Shown here piece after piece: positions 15,282-23,689 of a stretch of 64,000 nucleotides of DNA. The stretch covers positions 145,546-209,545 of the forward strand of contig NZ_JBLBVK010000054.1 of the NCBI RefSeq assembly GCF_047314965.1, written 5' to 3'. The notes under the pieces are model-generated. The model saw only the letters and a list, made by a program, of their open reading frames with translations, ran no database searches and was not told where the DNA came from. Position numbers and translations under genes: made by a program. The DNA comes from JAVJUV01 sp047314965 (GTDB lineage Bacteria > Pseudomonadota > Alphaproteobacteria > Rhodobacterales > Rhodobacteraceae). Each line of letters starts with the position of its first letter. Position 1 is the first letter of the stretch.

Positions 15282-15399
15282 GCCGGGCTTCAGCCCGGCA
15301 TGGCGGGTGGTTGGGGTTGGGCATGCCGGGATGGCGGGGCTTGCCGGATTTGCCGGGGTAAACCCCGGCGTACTTGGTGGGGTGGCATCCCACCCTACG
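15277..15399. repeat. Cluster of three REP palindromes downstream of the RAYT
   Basis: The units are CGTAGGCCGGGCTTCAGCCC... (15277-15299), GCCGGGGTAAACCCCGGCG with TAC (15352-15373), and GGTGGGGTGGCATCCCACCC with TACG (15376-15399). The palindromic arms differ, but the CGTAG tails are shared. The first supplies the ancestral TAG stop of the transposase. They are the probable substrates of the RAYT. Confidence 0.85.
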
Positions 15400-15417
15400 C
15401 TTGCCTTGCAACGACAA

Positions 15418-16359
15418 TCAATCGTTATCACTCTCGTCAATAACTTCTAAGTCTTCTTCGTCATCTCTAAGATCGCCAACGCCAACAACAATCAACTTCG
15501 CGACCCTACCGGTTCGCGTCACGTCTCGCATAACATCAAAACGAATAACACAAGACGGATCATCGGAGTTCGCAATATTCTTCTGAAGACTTTCCGCAAT
15601 TAGGTTGACACCCTCACTCGTTCTTCCGGCGGCCGTCAAATAAAATGGAATGGGGCGAGGATGTGTCGTAGGAACAAACCGACCATTAAAAGTGTTCATA
15701 TTGAACATGGATACACGACCTCCAATGGAGATCACATCATCAACACGTGTGCGATAGCGCAGACCTTGAAATGTATCCAAATTAATTTGAACATCGCTTT
15801 TAGTTGCATCTACCCCTTTGCCCACAATTGCCAATTCTGCTGTTTCCGAACCCACTATAGGTCTATGCATGTCGGCTATGGCCGGCTCAACTTTCTCAAC
15901 CAACGATTCCAACTGACTCTTTTTGGGCATCAAGAAGCCTTCGCTACCATCCTGAAGCGCTCGCTCATATGTTTCTCGTAGGCTTTCCTCGTAATCGACT
16001 TTTTGGCCAGTCGCCTCGTGAACAACAAAGTCGTACAGAGAAAAAATAACATGACCCAAAGGGTTATTGGGCTCCAAAGATCCTAGGGCAAAAGCACCCA
16101 CACTCATTGAGGTTATGAGTGCAGGGAACTTGTACGAACCGAAATCAGGAGGCGCACACAGGATCTGAGCACCACGTAAAGACGTAGACTGAGTGATGAT
16201 TTCGTTGTTAAGCGCGAAGTGCGTTACAAGCGAAAGGCTCCTCTCATAACCTCGAATTGCTCGTGACAGATCGTAAAGATCGATAAGACCTTCGTCCGCA
16301 AGTTCACCTTTGTACCGAAGCGTAATTGGAAAAGGGTTTCCAGTATACTCGATTATCAA
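15418..16359 (-). CDS. Unknown AT-rich accessory gene (DUF7946-like)
   Basis: A 313-residue soluble protein. The N-terminus MIIEYTGNPFPITLRYKGEL leads into DLYDLSRAIRGYERSLSLVTHF and IITQSTSLRGAQILCAPPDFGS. The middle has GHVIFSLYDFVVHEATGQKVDYEESL, a layout I associate with uncharacterised DUF7946-type proteins. The C-terminus is very acidic (DDEEDLEVIDESDND). It is visibly richer in A/T than its neighbours and lies between a REP/RAYT patch and thyX, which suggests recent acquisition. The start is TTG 16359, sharing TTGA with the thyX stop, so translation is probably coupled to thyX. Function unknown; defence is possible but unsupported. Confidence 0.65.
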   Translation of the reverse strand: MIIEYTGNPFPITLRYKGELADEGLIDLYDLSRAIRGYERSLSLVTHFALNNEIITQSTSLRGAQILCAPPDFGSYKFPALITSMSVGAFALGSLEPNNPLGHVIFSLYDFVVHEATGQKVDYEESLRETYERALQDGSEGFLMPKKSQLESLVEKVEPAIADMHRPIVGSETAELAIVGKGVDATKSDVQINLDTFQGLRYRTRVDDVISIGGRVSMFNMNTFNGRFVPTTHPRPIPFYLTAAGRTSEGVNLIAESLQKNIANSDDPSCVIRFDVMRDVTRTGRVAKLIVVGVGDLRDDEEDLEVIDESDND

Positions 16360-17261
16360 TCAATTACTCCTTTAAACTCCCGCCATTCCCCCTTCGACAT
16401 GCCGGAGGTCTCCTGCGTGACCTCCTCTCCTTTCAGCATCCGCCGCAGGCAGTCCAGCGCCTTCCCCGACAGCGTCGCGCCGCCCATGCGGTAGTCCTCG
16501 AAGGCGGCGTAGGCGAAGGGGACCCAGTCGCGGACCAGTTCGCAGATCTGCTCGGCATAGACGCGGATCTCGTACTGGGCGTGGCTGTCTGCGCGCAGGC
16601 GCAGGAAGTGGAAGAGGTTGTGGAGGTCTACCTTCCAGTACCACTGGGTGTAGATGTTGGCGGGCAGGTTCATGCGGGCCAGTTCTCGGGCCAGGCCCTG
16701 TTGCCCCTCCTGCCCGATCATTTCCTCGTAGTGGTCATAGCAGCGCGCGGCGTCGCCTTTCAGGTAGTCGAGCACGCGGGCCGCTTCCTCGCCCGAGAGC
16801 GCCTCGCCCCGGCCCTGGTTGTTGATCGTGGATTGCGCGGCGAGGTCTTCGGCGCGCGGGATGTAGAACTCGCGGTCGAGGATCGAGTAGCGGGCGGAGT
16901 ATTCGTTCACGTTGGCGGTGCGGTGGCGGATCCACTGGCGGGCGACGAAGACGGGGAGTTTGACGTGGAGTTTCAGCTCGCACATCTCGAAGGGGGTCGA
17001 GTGCCAGTGGCGCATGAGGTAGCGGATCAGGCCCTCGTCGTTCGAGACGGCCTTGGTGCCCTTGCCATAGGAGACGCGGGCGGCCTGGGTGATGGCGTTG
17101 TCGTCGCCCATGTAGTCGATGACGCGGACGAAGCCGTGGTCGAGCACGGGATAGGCGGTGTAGAGGTGTTTCTCCATGCCGTCGGCAACCGCGCGGAGGG
17201 TCTGGCGCGGCGTGGCGCGAAGGTCGTCGATTTCGGCCTGCTGTTCGGGCGTGAGTGGCAT
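16356..17261 (-). CDS. thyX: FAD-dependent thymidylate synthase
   Basis: Makes dTMP from dUMP using methylene-tetrahydrofolate, NADPH and FAD. The ThyX signature RHRTANVNEYSARYS (about residues 112-126) is intact, with further family segments YGKGTKAVSNDEGLIRYLMRH upstream and YWKVDLHNLFHFLRLRAD near the C-terminus. At 301 residues the length is normal for alphaproteobacteria. It would be the thymidylate supply route alongside dut at 29791-30255. The downstream AT-rich gene overlaps its stop by four bases. Confidence 0.95.
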   Translation of the reverse strand: MPLTPEQQAEIDDLRATPRQTLRAVADGMEKHLYTAYPVLDHGFVRVIDYMGDDNAITQAARVSYGKGTKAVSNDEGLIRYLMRHWHSTPFEMCELKLHVKLPVFVARQWIRHRTANVNEYSARYSILDREFYIPRAEDLAAQSTINNQGRGEALSGEEAARVLDYLKGDAARCYDHYEEMIGQEGQQGLARELARMNLPANIYTQWYWKVDLHNLFHFLRLRADSHAQYEIRVYAEQICELVRDWVPFAYAAFEDYRMGGATLSGKALDCLRRMLKGEEVTQETSGMSKGEWREFKGVID

Positions 17262-17401
17262 GCGGTGTCCCCCTGTCGTGCGAGTCGTTTGGCTACTTTA
17301 TCTGGTGCGGGGGTGGGGGTGAACCGCAATATGCGGATGGCGTTGACTTTGCGCGGCAGGCCATTAAGGGTGCTGTGACCGATTTGAGAGGCAAGATTGA
17401 G

Positions 17402-18772
17402 ATGGTGCGGTTACTGGCGATCCTGATTGCGGTCATGGGCCTTGGGCTGGGCGCGGCGGTGGCGCAGACCCAGGTGCCGGACGGGGCGACCGTAGTGTCC
17501 AGCGTGCAGGCGCGCGCGATCGCACGGAAGGCGCTTGCCGAAGGCAAGCTGCAGATTGCGGACGCTTTGACCGCGGCGCTGCTGGTGCAAAACCCGACCG
17601 ACGCCGAGGCGCTGATGATCCGGGCGCTGCTGATGCGGGCCCTGGGGCGGCTGGATGAGGCCCGCGAGCATGCCGCCTCTGCCTGGCGCCATGCCCCGAC
17701 ACCTGCCCTGCGTTTCGAGGCGGCGATGCTGACGGCGGATGTGCTGACGCGGCAGGAGAAGTTCAGCCGAGCCCAGTTCTGGCTGCGCCGCGCGGACCAG
17801 GCCGCCCCCGACGACCAAAGGCGCGCCGTTGCCGCGCGAGCCTTCGGTGTCGTCCGTCAACGCAACCCGCTGCAGGTCAACCTGCGGTTCTCGCTGAAGC
17901 CGTCGAACAACGTCAACAACGGGGCCGAAACGCTGGAGATCGACATCGGCGGGCTGCCGTTTCTCATCGACAGTTCGGGCCAGCAACTGGGCGGCTGGGA
18001 AGGCTCGACCGGGCTGTCCTTCGGATATCGGCTGGCCGAGAACAAGACCGCGCGCACGGACATCCTGGCGGACGTGTTCTTCCGCAAAGTGTGGCTGAAT
18101 TCCGAGGCCGCCATTCTGGCCCCGGCCGCGCGTGGCTCGGATTACGACTATGGAGCATTGGTCGCCGGAATTCGACACCAGAGGCTTATATGGCCTGACA
18201 TGGGCCCGAGCACGATTGCGGGCATCGCGGGGCAAAGCTGGTATGGCGGGGAGAAGCTGGCGCGCTGGGTCGAGATTCAACTTGGCCAGAACGTCAAGCG
18301 CTCGGAACAAAGCGCGTTGCGCTTCGGGGTGAAGGCGCGGGTCGAGAAGCGGCTGGATGACAGCATCAACGACTCGCGGTCGCTGGGGCTAAGCGCGGAA
18401 TACCTGCGGGCGATCGAAGGTGGTGGAGGCTACAGCCTTGGTGCCCGCGTACAGAATATCTGGTCAGACTCCGCAACCGTCGACAGCCTGATCCTGGGTT
18501 TCAGCGCCAGCAGGACGCTGCCGAAACTGGGGCCTGTGCAGCCGCGGCTCAGCATGTCCGCCGAAAACCGCGACTATCAGAAATGGGCTGCGACAGCCGG
18601 TGGCCGGGAAGACAGGACGCTCAGCCTGCAGATTGACGCGACATGGTCCGATGTCAGCTACTACGGGTTCGTTCCGCAGGCCACTCTGATCGCCCGCCGG
18701 ACATGGTCAAACGTGGATATCTATGACCGGAATGAACTGTCGCTCGGGCTGACCGTGGTCTCGCGTTTCTGA
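17402..18772 (+). CDS. Slam-like outer-membrane protein (TPR plus DUF560 barrel)
   Basis: A 456-residue exported protein: signal peptide MVRLLAILIAVMGLGLGAAVAQ, then a TPR-like helical region (about 30-145), then a beta-barrel of alternating segments ending NELSLGLTVVSRF with terminal Phe. This matches surface lipoprotein assembly modifiers (Slam), which move lipoproteins to the outer leaflet. The C-terminal strands (VSYYGFVPQATLIARRTWSNVDIYDR) are typical of the DUF560 barrel. ATG 17402 is chosen for the signal peptide; the open frame extends 49 codons further upstream without coding character. No candidate cargo lipoprotein is adjacent. Confidence 0.75.
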   Translation: MVRLLAILIAVMGLGLGAAVAQTQVPDGATVVSSVQARAIARKALAEGKLQIADALTAALLVQNPTDAEALMIRALLMRALGRLDEAREHAASAWRHAPTPALRFEAAMLTADVLTRQEKFSRAQFWLRRADQAAPDDQRRAVAARAFGVVRQRNPLQVNLRFSLKPSNNVNNGAETLEIDIGGLPFLIDSSGQQLGGWEGSTGLSFGYRLAENKTARTDILADVFFRKVWLNSEAAILAPAARGSDYDYGALVAGIRHQRLIWPDMGPSTIAGIAGQSWYGGEKLARWVEIQLGQNVKRSEQSALRFGVKARVEKRLDDSINDSRSLGLSAEYLRAIEGGGGYSLGARVQNIWSDSATVDSLILGFSASRTLPKLGPVQPRLSMSAENRDYQKWAATAGGREDRTLSLQIDATWSDVSYYGFVPQATLIARRTWSNVDIYDRNELSLGLTVVSRF

Positions 18773-18839
18773 CCACGCGCACTGGACATTTTCGTGCCGC
18801 TCTGCACTCTCTCGGGAAACCACAAAAAGGGAGAGACCG

Positions 18840-19274
18840 ATGGGCATTGAATATCTGCACACCATGGTTCGCGTGAAAGACCTTGAGAAATCAAAGGCTT
18901 TTTACGAAATGCTTGGACTAATCGAGCGCCGGCGAAGCGAGAATGAAAAGGGACGATTCACGTTGGTGTTCATGTGCCCACCAGATCAGGCGGATGGCAA
19001 AGCTGATGTCGAACTGACCTACAACTGGGATGGCGATGACGGTCTGCCTTCCGACAGCCGGCACTTCGGGCATCTGGCATACCGCGTCGACAATATCTAC
19101 GAACTGTGCCAGCAGCTGATGGACGCGGGCATCACGATTAACAGACCACCGCGCGATGGGCACATGGCGTTCGTGCGGTCGCCTGACAACGTCTCGGTGG
19201 AGTTGCTTCAGCGCGGCGAGGCCCTTCCACCGCAAGAACCTTGGGCCAGCATGGGCAACACCGGTCATTGGTGA
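18840..19274 (+). CDS. gloA: Lactoylglutathione lyase (glyoxalase I)
   Basis: Converts the hemithioacetal of methylglyoxal and glutathione into S-lactoylglutathione in the cytoplasm. The 144-residue VOC-fold protein has metal-ligand positions in EYLHTMVRVKD (His near 7), LTYNW preceded by ADVE, RHFGHLAY (His) and NVSVELLQR (Glu). AAAGGGAGAG precedes the ATG. Its stop overlaps the GTG start of the next gene, so it heads an operon with two vWA proteins. Glutathione comes from gshB at 35804-36742. Confidence 0.9.
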   Translation: MGIEYLHTMVRVKDLEKSKAFYEMLGLIERRRSENEKGRFTLVFMCPPDQADGKADVELTYNWDGDDGLPSDSRHFGHLAYRVDNIYELCQQLMDAGITINRPPRDGHMAFVRSPDNVSVELLQRGEALPPQEPWASMGNTGHW

Positions 19275-19954
19275 TCCGGGCAGCGACGCTGGCGCTTGTC
19301 CTGTCGGCAATCCTGCCCGGCCAGGCGCTGGCGTGCCGCATGGCGCTGCTTCTGGCGTTGGACGTATCCTCTTCAGTGGATGAAACTGAATACCTGCTGC
19401 AACGCAACGGCCTGGCCGCGGCGCTTCTGGCACCGGAGGTCGAGGCAGCTTTCATAAGCGGGTCGGCCCCTGTGGCAATTTCCGCCTTCGAGTGGAGCGG
19501 ACGCTACAACCAGCAGACGATCCTTGACTGGCGGCTTATTCGATCCCCTTCGGACCTGCTTGCCGCCTCGGAGCGTATTGCCTCCACCCGACGCAGCGAA
19601 GACGAGTTCCCTACTGCTCTTGGTTATGCGCTGGGGCACGCGGCAAGCTTGTTCGACGAGGCGCCTTCCTGCGATCGGAGGACCATCGACGTAAGCGGTG
19701 ACGGTGAAAACAACGACGGGTTCGCGCCCGGGCTGGCATATCGGCACTTCCCCTTGCAGAATGTAACGGTCAATGCGCTTGCCATAGGTGGGTCCGTGCA
19801 GCTTGAAGAGTTAATCGAGTACTTCCGACGCGAAGTCATCCGCGGCCCCGGCTCGTTCGTCGAGACTGCGTCGGATTATAACGACTTCGAAAACGCCATT
19901 CGAAGGAAACTCGAGCGCGAATTGTCGACCCGGGCTGTCGGAGCGCTCCGATGA
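19271..19954 (+). CDS. Exported vWA-type protein, DUF1194 (first copy)
   Basis: A 227-residue periplasmic or secreted protein of the DUF1194 family. The N-terminus is hydrophobic (RAATLALVLSAILPGQALA), followed by CRMALLLALDVSSSVDETEY. The MIDAS motif D-x-S-x-S is intact, with a second metal-site element in DVSGDGENNDG. The GTG at 19271 overlaps the gloA stop as GTGA. Function unknown; vWA domains usually mediate metal-dependent protein binding. A near-paralogue follows with a four-base overlap. Confidence 0.8.
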   Translation: MIRAATLALVLSAILPGQALACRMALLLALDVSSSVDETEYLLQRNGLAAALLAPEVEAAFISGSAPVAISAFEWSGRYNQQTILDWRLIRSPSDLLAASERIASTRRSEDEFPTALGYALGHAASLFDEAPSCDRRTIDVSGDGENNDGFAPGLAYRHFPLQNVTVNALAIGGSVQLEELIEYFRREVIRGPGSFVETASDYNDFENAIRRKLERELSTRAVGALR

Positions 19955-20718
19955 AACGCTTTTGCCTTCTGCTTCTCCTGTGTCTGGTCCCGTTGCGGGG
20001 GGACGCAGCCTGCAGGCTGGCCTTGGCCATGGCCCTGGATGTCTCGGGGTCGGTGGATGCAGAGGAGTATCGCCTGCAGATGTCGGGGCTGGCTGCGGCA
20101 CTCGGCGATCCGGATGTAGAAGCCGCCTTGTTTTCGATGCCGGAGGCCCTGGTCGCCCTATCGGTCTTTGAATGGTCTTCCGCGAGCTACCAGCGAATTA
20201 TCCATGACTGGATTCTTGTCGAGGATCGCACGGTGCTGGGCGAAATCAGGGGGCGATTGGTGACTTGGGAGCGCGAGAAGGCGCCAGAAGCGACCGGTCT
20301 TGGAGCGGCGATGGAATTCGGAAAGGCGCTTCTGGACAGGGCACCGGCATGCTGGAACCAAACCCTCGACGTCTCCGGTGATGGCAAGAACAATGACTGG
20401 CCGGAACCCAGATACGTTCGGGCGCAAGGTACGCTTGCGGGTATCAGAATAAACGCGCTGGTGATTGCCGAGAGTCCCGGCAGCGAAGGACAACGGCCTC
20501 CGGTACTCGCATCAGACCTCGCGGATTATTTCCGCGCCAACGTCATCCAAGGCTCGGATGCCTTCGTGGAAACAGCGCTGGGATTTCAGGATTATGCGAC
20601 AGCCATGCAGCGCAAATTGCTGCGTGAACTGAAAGCGCAGCCTGTTGGCGTGCTGCCGAGAAGGTTCGGCGAGCGCATCGTACCCGCCAGATTGAGCGAA
20701 CCAGTTACGGGTCAGTAG
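19951..20718 (+). CDS. Exported vWA-type protein, DUF1194 (second copy)
   Basis: A 255-residue homologue of the preceding gene, with signal peptide MKRFCLLLLLCLVPLRGDAAC, MIDAS ALDVSGSVDAEEY, the conserved FEWSS, and DVSGDGKNNDWPEP. It ends with an extra basic tail (LPRRFGERIVPARL) not found in the first copy. The ATG overlaps the previous stop (ATGA). The tandem arrangement indicates an old duplication. The 3' end overlaps the convergent MarR gene by seven bases. Confidence 0.8.
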   Translation: MKRFCLLLLLCLVPLRGDAACRLALAMALDVSGSVDAEEYRLQMSGLAAALGDPDVEAALFSMPEALVALSVFEWSSASYQRIIHDWILVEDRTVLGEIRGRLVTWEREKAPEATGLGAAMEFGKALLDRAPACWNQTLDVSGDGKNNDWPEPRYVRAQGTLAGIRINALVIAESPGSEGQRPPVLASDLADYFRANVIQGSDAFVETALGFQDYATAMQRKLLRELKAQPVGVLPRRFGERIVPARLSEPVTGQ

Positions 20719-21209
20719 ATGTAGCGGATCTGGTCGCTCCAGAAGCGCTCGACCCTTTGAAGGGCCTTGTTCATGGTCAGGATGTTTTCAGCGCCGGCAA
20801 GCGGGTCGTTTTCCAGCCCCTGGGCGTGCCGTTCCAAGAGGTCGGAAACGATCTCGTGCACCTCTCGCCCTTTTGGGGTCAGCCGCACACGCACCGAGCG
20901 CCGGTCGATCTCGCACCGCTGATGGTGCATGAAACCGTTGTCGACCAGTTTCTTCAGATTGTAGGACACATTGGAGCCCTGATAGTAGCCACGGCTGCGA
21001 AGCTCGCCGGCCGTCACCTCGTTGTCGGCGATGTTGAACAGGAGCAATGCCTGGACGGCATTGATCTCCAGGAGACCGAGGCGTTCGAATTCATCCTTGA
21101 TGACATCGAGAAGAAGACGGTGCAGCCGCTCAACCAGAGACAGGGTTTCCAGGTATTCCCTGATGAAGCCGTCCTTGGCGTCTTTCCCGATGGATTGATG
21201 GATACTCAT
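20712..21209 (-). CDS. MarR-family regulator, LdtR-like
   Basis: A 165-residue winged-helix regulator. The DNA-recognition region TAGELRSRGYYQGSNVSYNLKKLVDNGFMHHQRCEIDRRSVRVRLT resembles LdtR/MdrA-type MarR proteins of alphaproteobacteria, which act on cell-envelope or stress genes. The start ATG 21209 is supported by GGGAG eight bases upstream on the minus strand; the 15-residue upstream extension is rejected. No obvious target gene is adjacent. Confidence 0.82.
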   Translation of the reverse strand: MSIHQSIGKDAKDGFIREYLETLSLVERLHRLLLDVIKDEFERLGLLEINAVQALLLFNIADNEVTAGELRSRGYYQGSNVSYNLKKLVDNGFMHHQRCEIDRRSVRVRLTPKGREVHEIVSDLLERHAQGLENDPLAGAENILTMNKALQRVERFWSDQIRYIY

Positions 21210-21296
21210 GACTGCGACTCCCGCATTTTGAACTGCTCGCGGAAGGTGTTTCACCGAAATTTGCCAAGATACCGTTAAAAGTCTGAGTGTTATCCT

Positions 21297-21566
21297 TCAG
21301 GCCTTCCCGGGTTCCGAAACATGGCGGCTGCGGATCAGGTCGAGCATCCCTGCGTGCTCAACCGGAACGGGCGCCTGTTCGCTGAACCACTGGTACAGAT
21401 CCTGATCGTTCTCGGCCAACAGCGCCTCGTATCGGTCCAGCGATCCGTCATCAAGATCGGCTCCGAACTGGTCGAAAAACGGACCAAGGATGAGGTCCAT
21501 CTCCTTGGTACCTCTCCGCCACGAGCGGATTTTCAGACGCTTCAGCCGTGTGTCGCGGTCGGTCAT
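21297..21566 (-). CDS. sdhE: Succinate dehydrogenase assembly factor 2 / FAD assembly factor
   Basis: An 89-residue protein that assists covalent flavinylation of SdhA. The family core RLKRLKIRSWRRGTKEMDLILGPF contains the R-G-x-x-E-x-D motif (RGTKEMD), followed by FDQFGADLDDGSLDRYEALL and a DLYQWFS segment. ATG 21566 is chosen because it begins the family N-terminus and overlaps the upstream XRE stop (ATGA). Coupling to an XRE regulator is a recurring arrangement in this order, although the functional connection is unknown. Confidence 0.9.
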   Translation of the reverse strand: MTDRDTRLKRLKIRSWRRGTKEMDLILGPFFDQFGADLDDGSLDRYEALLAENDQDLYQWFSEQAPVPVEHAGMLDLIRSRHVSEPGKA

Positions 21567-21970
21567 TCGGCAGCCGCCCGCGCTTGCGAAAGAAGACCCT
21601 TCAGCCGCTTCTCGATCACGCCCAGGCGTTCGGACGACCGCTGCATGTCCGTACGCAGCATTCGCATTTCGGAGAGAAGCTCTGCGATATCCGGAATCGA
21701 GATGTCCTCGTGTTCGGGCTCCACGCCGGCCCCCTCGCCCGTCAGAAGCCATGGGATCGAGACATTCAGCACCCCGGATAGCGTCTGAAGCTTGTTGGCG
21801 CGCGGCTCCGAGACATCGTTTTCCCAGCCCTCGACGGTCTTCAGGGCCACACCGAGACGCTTGGCCAGCTGCTTCTGGCTCATCTGCCGGGCGTCGCGCG
21901 CCGCAGCCACACGATCACCGAACGTCGCGGCCTCATTCGAGTACCAGTTGATTTCATCATTATCAGACAT
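21563..21970 (-). CDS. XRE-family transcriptional regulator
   Basis: A 135-residue protein with an N-terminal helix-turn-helix (RVAAARDARQMSQKQLAKRLGVALKTVEGWENDVSEPRANKL, about residues 18-58). A short linker containing SIPWLLTGEG follows, then a C-terminal coiled-coil-like helix (IAELLSEMRMLRTDMQRSSERLGVIEKRL), probably for oligomerisation. ATG 21970 is selected from the position of the HTH; 33 codons upstream in the open frame lack coding character. It is divergent from the aminotransferase and coupled to sdhE. Confidence 0.85.
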   Translation of the reverse strand: MSDNDEINWYSNEAATFGDRVAAARDARQMSQKQLAKRLGVALKTVEGWENDVSEPRANKLQTLSGVLNVSIPWLLTGEGAGVEPEHEDISIPDIAELLSEMRMLRTDMQRSSERLGVIEKRLKGLLSQARAAAE

Positions 21971-22047
21971 CGGACACCCAATCGGCTTGCGGTTACATCG
22001 TTCGAAACCTATGACATTTCCATCATATCTCCACCGCCGGGACGACC

Positions 22048-23250
22048 ATGCATCTCCTGTCTGCGACACTGGATCGCGTCAAACCCTCGCCAACCGTTGC
22101 CCTGACCGGCCTTGTCGCCGAATTGAAAGCGCAAGGCCGCGATATCATCGGCCTTGGGGCCGGCGAGCCTGATTTTCCGACACCCGAAAATATCCGTGAA
22201 GCGGGGAAACGGGCGATCGATGAAGGCAAGACACGCTATACGGCCGTCGACGGGATCCTGGAACTCAAGCAAGCGATTGCGTCGAAGTTCCTACGCGAGA
22301 ACGGCTTGACATATACACCTCAGCAGATCTGCGTCTCGTCCGGTGGCAAGCAGGTCCTTTACAACGCCCTCATGGCTACCTTGAACCCTGGTGACGAGGT
22401 CATCATTCCGGCGCCCTATTGGGTCAGCTACCCGGACATGGTCAAGCTGGCCGGCGGGGATCCCGTGATTGTGAGGACGACGTTGGAGGACGGATTTCGC
22501 ATGTCTCCGGAGGATCTGGAAGCTGCGATCACACCGCGGACCAAATGGCTGATCTTCAACTCGCCTTCGAACCCAACCGGAGCAGGCTATGCGCCCGATC
22601 AGCTGAAAGAGCTGACAGACGTGCTGGAGCGCCACCCGCATGTATGGATCATGTCAGACGACATGTATGAGCACATCGCATTTCCCGGTTTCGAGTTCCG
22701 AACGCCTGCCCAGATTGCGCCTGCGCTGTACGACAGAACACTGACTGTCAACGGAGTCTCCAAGGCCTACGCGATGACAGGCTGGAGGATCGGCTATGCG
22801 GGCGGACCGGAGAAGCTGATCGGCGCGATGCGCAAGATCCAATCTCAATCCACATCCAATCCCTGCACCATAAGTCAGTGGGCCGCAGTCGAGGCGCTGG
22901 AAGGCCCTCAGGACTATATCCCTGAAAGCGTCGCGGTCTTTCTGAGGCGGCGCGATTTGATCGTGGCCGGTCTGAACGCGGCCGAGGGAATCGAATGCCC
23001 CACACCCGACGGGGCGTTTTACGTCTATCCGTTTATTCGGGGTTGCATCGGCAAGGTGTCCCGAGGCGGAACGCTGATTGCCGACGATGAAGCGTTCTGC
23101 CGTGCGCTTCTGGAAGAAACCGGGGTGGCCGTCGTCTTTGGCGCGGCCTTCGGCCTTTCCCCCGCATTCCGCGTCAGCTACGCGGCCGCGGACGAAACGC
23201 TGCGCGAAGCCTGCGGCCGGATACAGGATTTTTGCGCCGGTCTGACCTGA
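22048..23250 (+). CDS. Aspartate aminotransferase, class I PLP enzyme
   Basis: A 400-residue transaminase of the AspC/AatA type (subgroup I-gamma), interconverting aspartate and oxaloacetate with glutamate/2-oxoglutarate. Landmarks are LGAGEPDFPTPE near residue 36, the PLP-ring region NSPSNPTGAGY, SDDMYEHIAF, the Schiff-base lysine in NGVSKAYAMTGWRIGYAGG and the substrate arginine near PAFRVSYA. GGACGACC precedes the ATG. Some such enzymes also act on aromatic or prephenate substrates; the exact range is not decidable here. Confidence 0.92.
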   Translation: MHLLSATLDRVKPSPTVALTGLVAELKAQGRDIIGLGAGEPDFPTPENIREAGKRAIDEGKTRYTAVDGILELKQAIASKFLRENGLTYTPQQICVSSGGKQVLYNALMATLNPGDEVIIPAPYWVSYPDMVKLAGGDPVIVRTTLEDGFRMSPEDLEAAITPRTKWLIFNSPSNPTGAGYAPDQLKELTDVLERHPHVWIMSDDMYEHIAFPGFEFRTPAQIAPALYDRTLTVNGVSKAYAMTGWRIGYAGGPEKLIGAMRKIQSQSTSNPCTISQWAAVEALEGPQDYIPESVAVFLRRRDLIVAGLNAAEGIECPTPDGAFYVYPFIRGCIGKVSRGGTLIADDEAFCRALLEETGVAVVFGAAFGLSPAFRVSYAAADETLREACGRIQDFCAGLT

Positions 23251-23279
23251 CATCTTCCGCCGGCGCTGGAGAGAACACC

Positions 23280-23687
23280 ATGGAAAGCCATCGGCCCGGC
23301 TATTACTTTCGCACCCGTGAAAACGGCGCGATCGTCTTCAAGGTCGACACCGCCAACCGGCTGAGGCGCATGGACCTGATTCAGATTGCCGTCGTGAACC
23401 TGAATAACGGTGAAGTAAGGCCACATGGAGATCACGAGCTTTCTTCCGAGGATGATGCAACCATAAAATCATGGATGGCCGAGCGGCAGGAAGTGCTCAA
23501 GGTGCGTCAGCTGGACGATATTCAGAGAACGATCGAACATCTGAATCAAACTGCATCTTGGGCGCAGCAACGGGCCACCCCCGAAGAATTGAAGCGCGTC
23601 ACCGACGCGCTTCTTATGGCCATGCACGACCTGCGGACGGTTCTGGTTCGAAAGACATCGGACCAGTGGCTGCCCGAGGAAGACTAG
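23280..23687 (+). CDS. Conserved hypothetical protein
   Basis: A 135-residue cytoplasmic protein starting MESHRPGYYFRTRENGAIVF. The N-terminal half is beta-rich and contains MDLIQIAVVNLNNGEVRPHG; the C-terminal half is helical (LDDIQRTIEHLNQTASWAQQ and LKRVTDALLMAMHDLRTVL) and ends QWLPEED. ATG 23280 has GGAGAGAACACC in front of it, a clear ribosome binding site. No function is known to me. It follows the aminotransferase by 29 bases and is likely co-transcribed. Confidence 0.75.
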   Translation: MESHRPGYYFRTRENGAIVFKVDTANRLRRMDLIQIAVVNLNNGEVRPHGDHELSSEDDATIKSWMAERQEVLKVRQLDDIQRTIEHLNQTASWAQQRATPEELKRVTDALLMAMHDLRTVLVRKTSDQWLPEED

Positions 23688-23689
23688 GC

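Noticed and set aside
16326..17378. 350-residue plus-strand frame opposite thyX
   Set aside because: thyX is certain; the antisense product is a low-complexity Val/Gly/Arg chain.
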